Below, in pieces: positions 60,670 through 64,000 of a stretch of DNA of 64,000 bases. How positions within the stretch are numbered: the stretch's first letter is position 1; each line of letters begins with the position of its first letter. Source of the DNA: Oscheius sp. JU75 (taxonomy: Eukaryota > Nematoda > Chromadorea > Rhabditida > Rhabditidae); contig JASJZC010000006.1 in the NCBI GenBank assembly GCA_037178855.1, positions 6,262,001 to 6,326,000 of the forward strand, written 5' to 3'. The position numbers and the translations under genes are program-made. The notes below the pieces were generated by a model. That model was not told where the DNA came from. It saw nothing but the letters and a program-made list of their open reading frames with translations, and did no database searches.

Positions 60670-63600
60670 CTAACCATTGACTTTTTGAACACTGTTGGCC
60701 CGACCGAGGCCATTCTGAAGAGGAGCGAGTTCGGGCACGGTTTCCAGCAGAGCGGCCGGCTGTTGTGGTGTTTCTTTGTTGATCTGACGATTGAGCATAA
60801 TCTTGATCGAACCTTCCAAATCGGCAGAGGCGACGACGTTCATGTTAGGCTGTGGCCCTTTGCGCTTTTCCGCCTTCGAGAGGAACAGCTGGAAAAAGGT
60901 CTTCGTAAAAGCTAGACTATGAACAAACTTGAGGATCTGGTGCGAAAAGGGCCGTCGAGACAGTGGTCTTATGAGCTCTCACTCGCTCCCACATTGAATT
61001 TCGGTCTCGTCTGGACGCCTGCGCATCTGACGTCCTCCACAGATAGATGAATTTGTCTTCCGACCCGCAGACGACGTGTCTTCCATCCGGCGAAAACGAG
61101 GCCCGTATTTGGGATCGCTCGTGCTGTGCTCCACGGAACTTGCAAATCAGGACTTTGTCTCGAATGTCGTACATATGGATTCGGGAGTCGTTGAACGTGA
61201 CCAGCAGCTTGTCTCCGTGCACGGAAAGTCCCGTCACTTTGTGGCCCATCAGCTGTTTTCCTCGACTCGACGTCGAGATTACAGTATGGTATTTGAGCTG
61301 AATTGAGGTAAATCGAGGAAAAGGCGGGGAAAATACCTCGCTCGTGTAAAAGTAGCACTTTCCGTAGTAGGTCCCGACGACGATGAATTTCCCGTTTTTG
61401 ACGAATGTCAGGGCCGTAATCAGCTTTTCCTGAAAATAGCCTCATATCAACTCAAATTATAAAAAAAAAGCCGACCTCGACCTCATTCCAAAAGACGACT
61501 TTCTTCTCCGGAATGTTCCAGATTCGTATCCTGCCGTCCAGGGATCCCGAGACGAAATATCTGTCGTCTTTGGGTAGAAAAGAGACCGATGTGACGAAAT
61601 CCTGATGCTGGAAGCAGCAGAGACATTCATTTCTTGAAATGTGCCACAACTTGGCGGTCCTATCCATTCCGGAACTCAAAATGAAGTAGTTTTTCGACCA
61701 AGACAGGTCAAGAATGTCTGCCACGTGACCCTTGTAGGCTGCGAATGGTTTCGGGGCGAATAAGGGCATCGGATCCTCGTCTGGCCGACTGTCCGGTGTA
61801 CTACAGGCTGAACTCGGAGCTTCGAACTGTTCCCATGTGTTTTTAGGAAAATCCGGATCGTATTCCATCTTTTGCTGATATCTGAATATTTACATGAGTC
61901 AAGTTCTCCCAGACGAACCGTTCTCTCATTCCCTGGAAGTGCTGGATGTGTGTGTTAAGGCACCAAACGCGCAGTATACAATCCGCTCCGGCTGTAGCCA
62001 GAAGACGTCCACAGGCCGAGAACTTGATGCACCAGACGGCTCCCGTGTGCTCGTGATTCATCTCTTGGACTATCTTCAGCGGCTGGAAGTCGTAGGGACC
62101 TTTCTTCGTCTTTCGCGGTCGCACGACGGCATTGATCGTCTGCGACGTGCTGCCGGCTTCACTCTGCTCGCCGTCGCTGTCCGTCTCTTCCTCATTTTCC
62201 TTCGAGCTTTGGGAACTGAAGTTTTTTTTTTAATTCCAACTTCTAATAGAGAATACCCTGCATGAGTGACCTGTTTGACCTTACTGATGGCTCCACGGAA
62301 AATTGAACTCGCGTAGGTCCCGGCAGTTCTTGCGAGGAATTTTGCCTGATCGATGCTCGATGAACGGATGGACGAGTTTCCCGAGATCAAGTCGTCACTG
62401 AAAATAACCTGGATAAAATGAAGAAGAAAACTGACTGGAATTCTCTCGGCAGCGATCGATCCATCTTCATGCTGAGTCGACGTTCCACACATATGGTTAT
62501 CGGATCCAGTGGAGCGGTGAGAGACGAGGAATCGGAATGTGGGTAGCGGTGTTCGGGCAGACCGAGAGAGGCCATGGACGGGCTGGTCTGGAACTGAGTC
62601 ATTGAAGAGGCGTCATTTTTCCAGAGCCATTTATAAAGGGAGAAAAAGCAAGTAAATCAGACTGAAAGAAGCATTCCGATAGTTTATAACTCACATCAGA
62701 CTCGGAGATCATCTTCAATGGCGGCGCATCATCTTCTATCTTCTCGATTCTCACTTCGGCCATTTTCTCCTGTCGAGATTTCTCTGTCTGTGCTGGAGAA
62801 GTGTTTAACGACGAGCACGAGGCGATAGAATCCAAATCCTAGGGGTTGCTTGAGAACAGTATTATAAGAAGTCTCACTCTTGGCTCGGTGTACTGCAAAT
62901 CGGACGTTATCTCGTTGATTACTCCTTCGGCCTCGATTCGTCGAAGCTCTTCTTCCTGGTGCAGACCGCCGTTCTGTCTTGTCAAACTGTTGGATTTACT
63001 CGTGGCTGGCGGGAAGGGACTGCCCTGAGGATACAATTTCTGAAAGATAGAAAAGAAGAAAAACCTGTAATCTAGACAAATGGAAGTCTCTGTCCAAGGA
63101 GAGTGTCTTCATGTGGCCTCTCTTTCTCTGACTCCCGTTCTCGCTCGGCGGCCCCACGGTTTCTGTCGAATTGGCCTGTGTTCGTGAATCTTTCCGGCTA
63201 GCAGGGGTCGAGAGTTCCGCCATCGTTTCAGGGTTTTCTACAATGGGAGTCGGCAGTTGAATGGCTGGATTTCTAGGAGGAAGAGGGGGCGGTGAACGAA
63301 GCTCAATCTAAATGTGTTTTTGTATACAGAAGTTTGACAAAAAGGACTAACAGATGGTCGAGGAGGAGGAGGTTCGCTGGGTGGCGGACTGACGACTTCT
63401 TTGGAGGGAATTCGCTGTTCTTGTTGAGGACTGGTCATTTCTAGAGAGGGACGGAAAATGTCCTAAAATGTATATACTGTTCCAGACAATATTTTCAAAA
63501 TTGAAAAGAATAAGAACTTACTGGGTATTCTTGTGATAGTATTTTTCTGTGCCACGAGAGTCTGGTCAGACTGTCGTTGTCCTCAACAGAAGCCGCATCT

Positions 63601-64000
63601 GTCGAAGTGTCAAAATCCTTTCTCATACGATCTGTCAGCGCTTTGAGACGTTCTCGACGTGAAACTGACTCGGTCTGAATGGAAAATTGTTGTAAGAGTT
63701 GTACAAAAAGAGTCACTAATTGTGGTTGTTCAAGTTTGGACGTCGTAGGCGACGGAGTGTCGAAACCGTCTCTTGTCGAAATTCCAGACTGTTCTGGCGT
63801 GTTATTCTGCAAATTCTCAGCCTATTCACAACTTAAAAATCCTACCGAGCTATCCGTCTTCGATAAAATCCTCTTATGCCACGGATGGAGGTTTTTCAGC
63901 CAGTTTCCGTCACCATCGACCGCGGAATCTCCATTTTGCTCGAATTCTTTCCTCATCCGACTACTCATAGCTTCAAGTCGGGCCCGGCGAGAGGATATTT
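60670..64000 (-). CDS. sym-4: WDR44/SYM-4, Rab11-effector-like WD-repeat protein (N terminus outside window)
   Basis: WD40 protein related to the endosomal Rab11 effector WDR44. Exons in the window: 64000-63846 (partial), 63806-63717, 63674-63522, 63462-63352, 63307-63065, 63039-62878, 62838-62695, 62593-62436, 62397-62257, 62215-61919, 61881-61476, 61429-61337, 61297-60929 and 60888-60670; about 912 residues. The N-terminal half is Ser/Pro-rich, with a proline-rich stretch (PPPSEPPPPRPS) and a repeated Arg-rich motif. The WD region matches human WDR44 closely: HTGAVWCIKFSACGRLLATAG, LDLSWSKNYFILSSGMDRT, LWHISRNECLCCFQHQDFV, DDRYFVSGSLDGRIRIWNIP, SFSPDGRHVVCGSEDKFIY and RRDRNSMWERVRAHK. The C-terminal tail after the last repeat is unconserved. 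Confidence 0.94.

Overview
The window is nuclear DNA of a nematode, most likely a rhabditid-type chromadorean; I cannot name the species. The evidence is the dense set of very short introns (mostly 35-45 nt, ending in TTTCAG), splice acceptors lying directly against start codons as in trans-spliced genes, and nematode families (astacins with EGF/CUB/ShK domains, a CTLD-CTLD-CUB lectin, KQT channel, SYM-4, NHX-5, BET-1). All coding calls come from spliced translation by eye. Every exon chain with coordinates given was checked for reading phase, but no RNA data were available.

Layout. 1-6.9 kb: mostly empty, with one broken astacin gene. 6.9-11.7 kb (+): a KCNQ potassium channel (kqt-1), convergent with a rhodopsin-type receptor (13.6-11.8 kb, -). 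14-16 kb: two doubtful or damaged genes. 16.8-18.3 kb (+): a cathepsin B, convergent with a four-helix membrane protein (19.7-18.4 kb, -). 19.7-23.5 kb: gene-poor, with a palindromic MITE-like element. 23.5-30.3 kb: secreted or effector genes, namely a 44-residue secreted peptide, a decayed astacin, an intact multidomain astacin and a C-type lectin. 30.6-33.0 kb (-): endosomal Na+/H+ exchanger nhx-5. 35.9-42.1 kb (-): the BET bromodomain gene bet-1.

The last third is housekeeping and gene regulation: ruvb-2 (RUVBL2), mrpl-51, ints-6 (Integrator), mdt-14/rgr-1 (Mediator), flwr-1 (Flower), a DDAH-family protein and sym-4 (WDR44; its N terminus lies beyond the window). ints-6 and mrpl-51 look like a two-gene operon. 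BET-1, MED14, INTS6 and RUVBL2 all act in chromatin or Pol II transcription, but their proximity may be chance.

The most striking observation is in bet-1. Two adjacent, homologous, exactly 120-nt, phase 0-0 exons encode alternative second halves of bromodomain 1. Only 23 nt lie between the donor of one and the acceptor of the other, probably too few to splice, and a perfect 16-bp inverted repeat sits 24 nt upstream of the first exon's acceptor. This has the architecture of a mutually exclusive exon switch in an acetyl-lysine reader.
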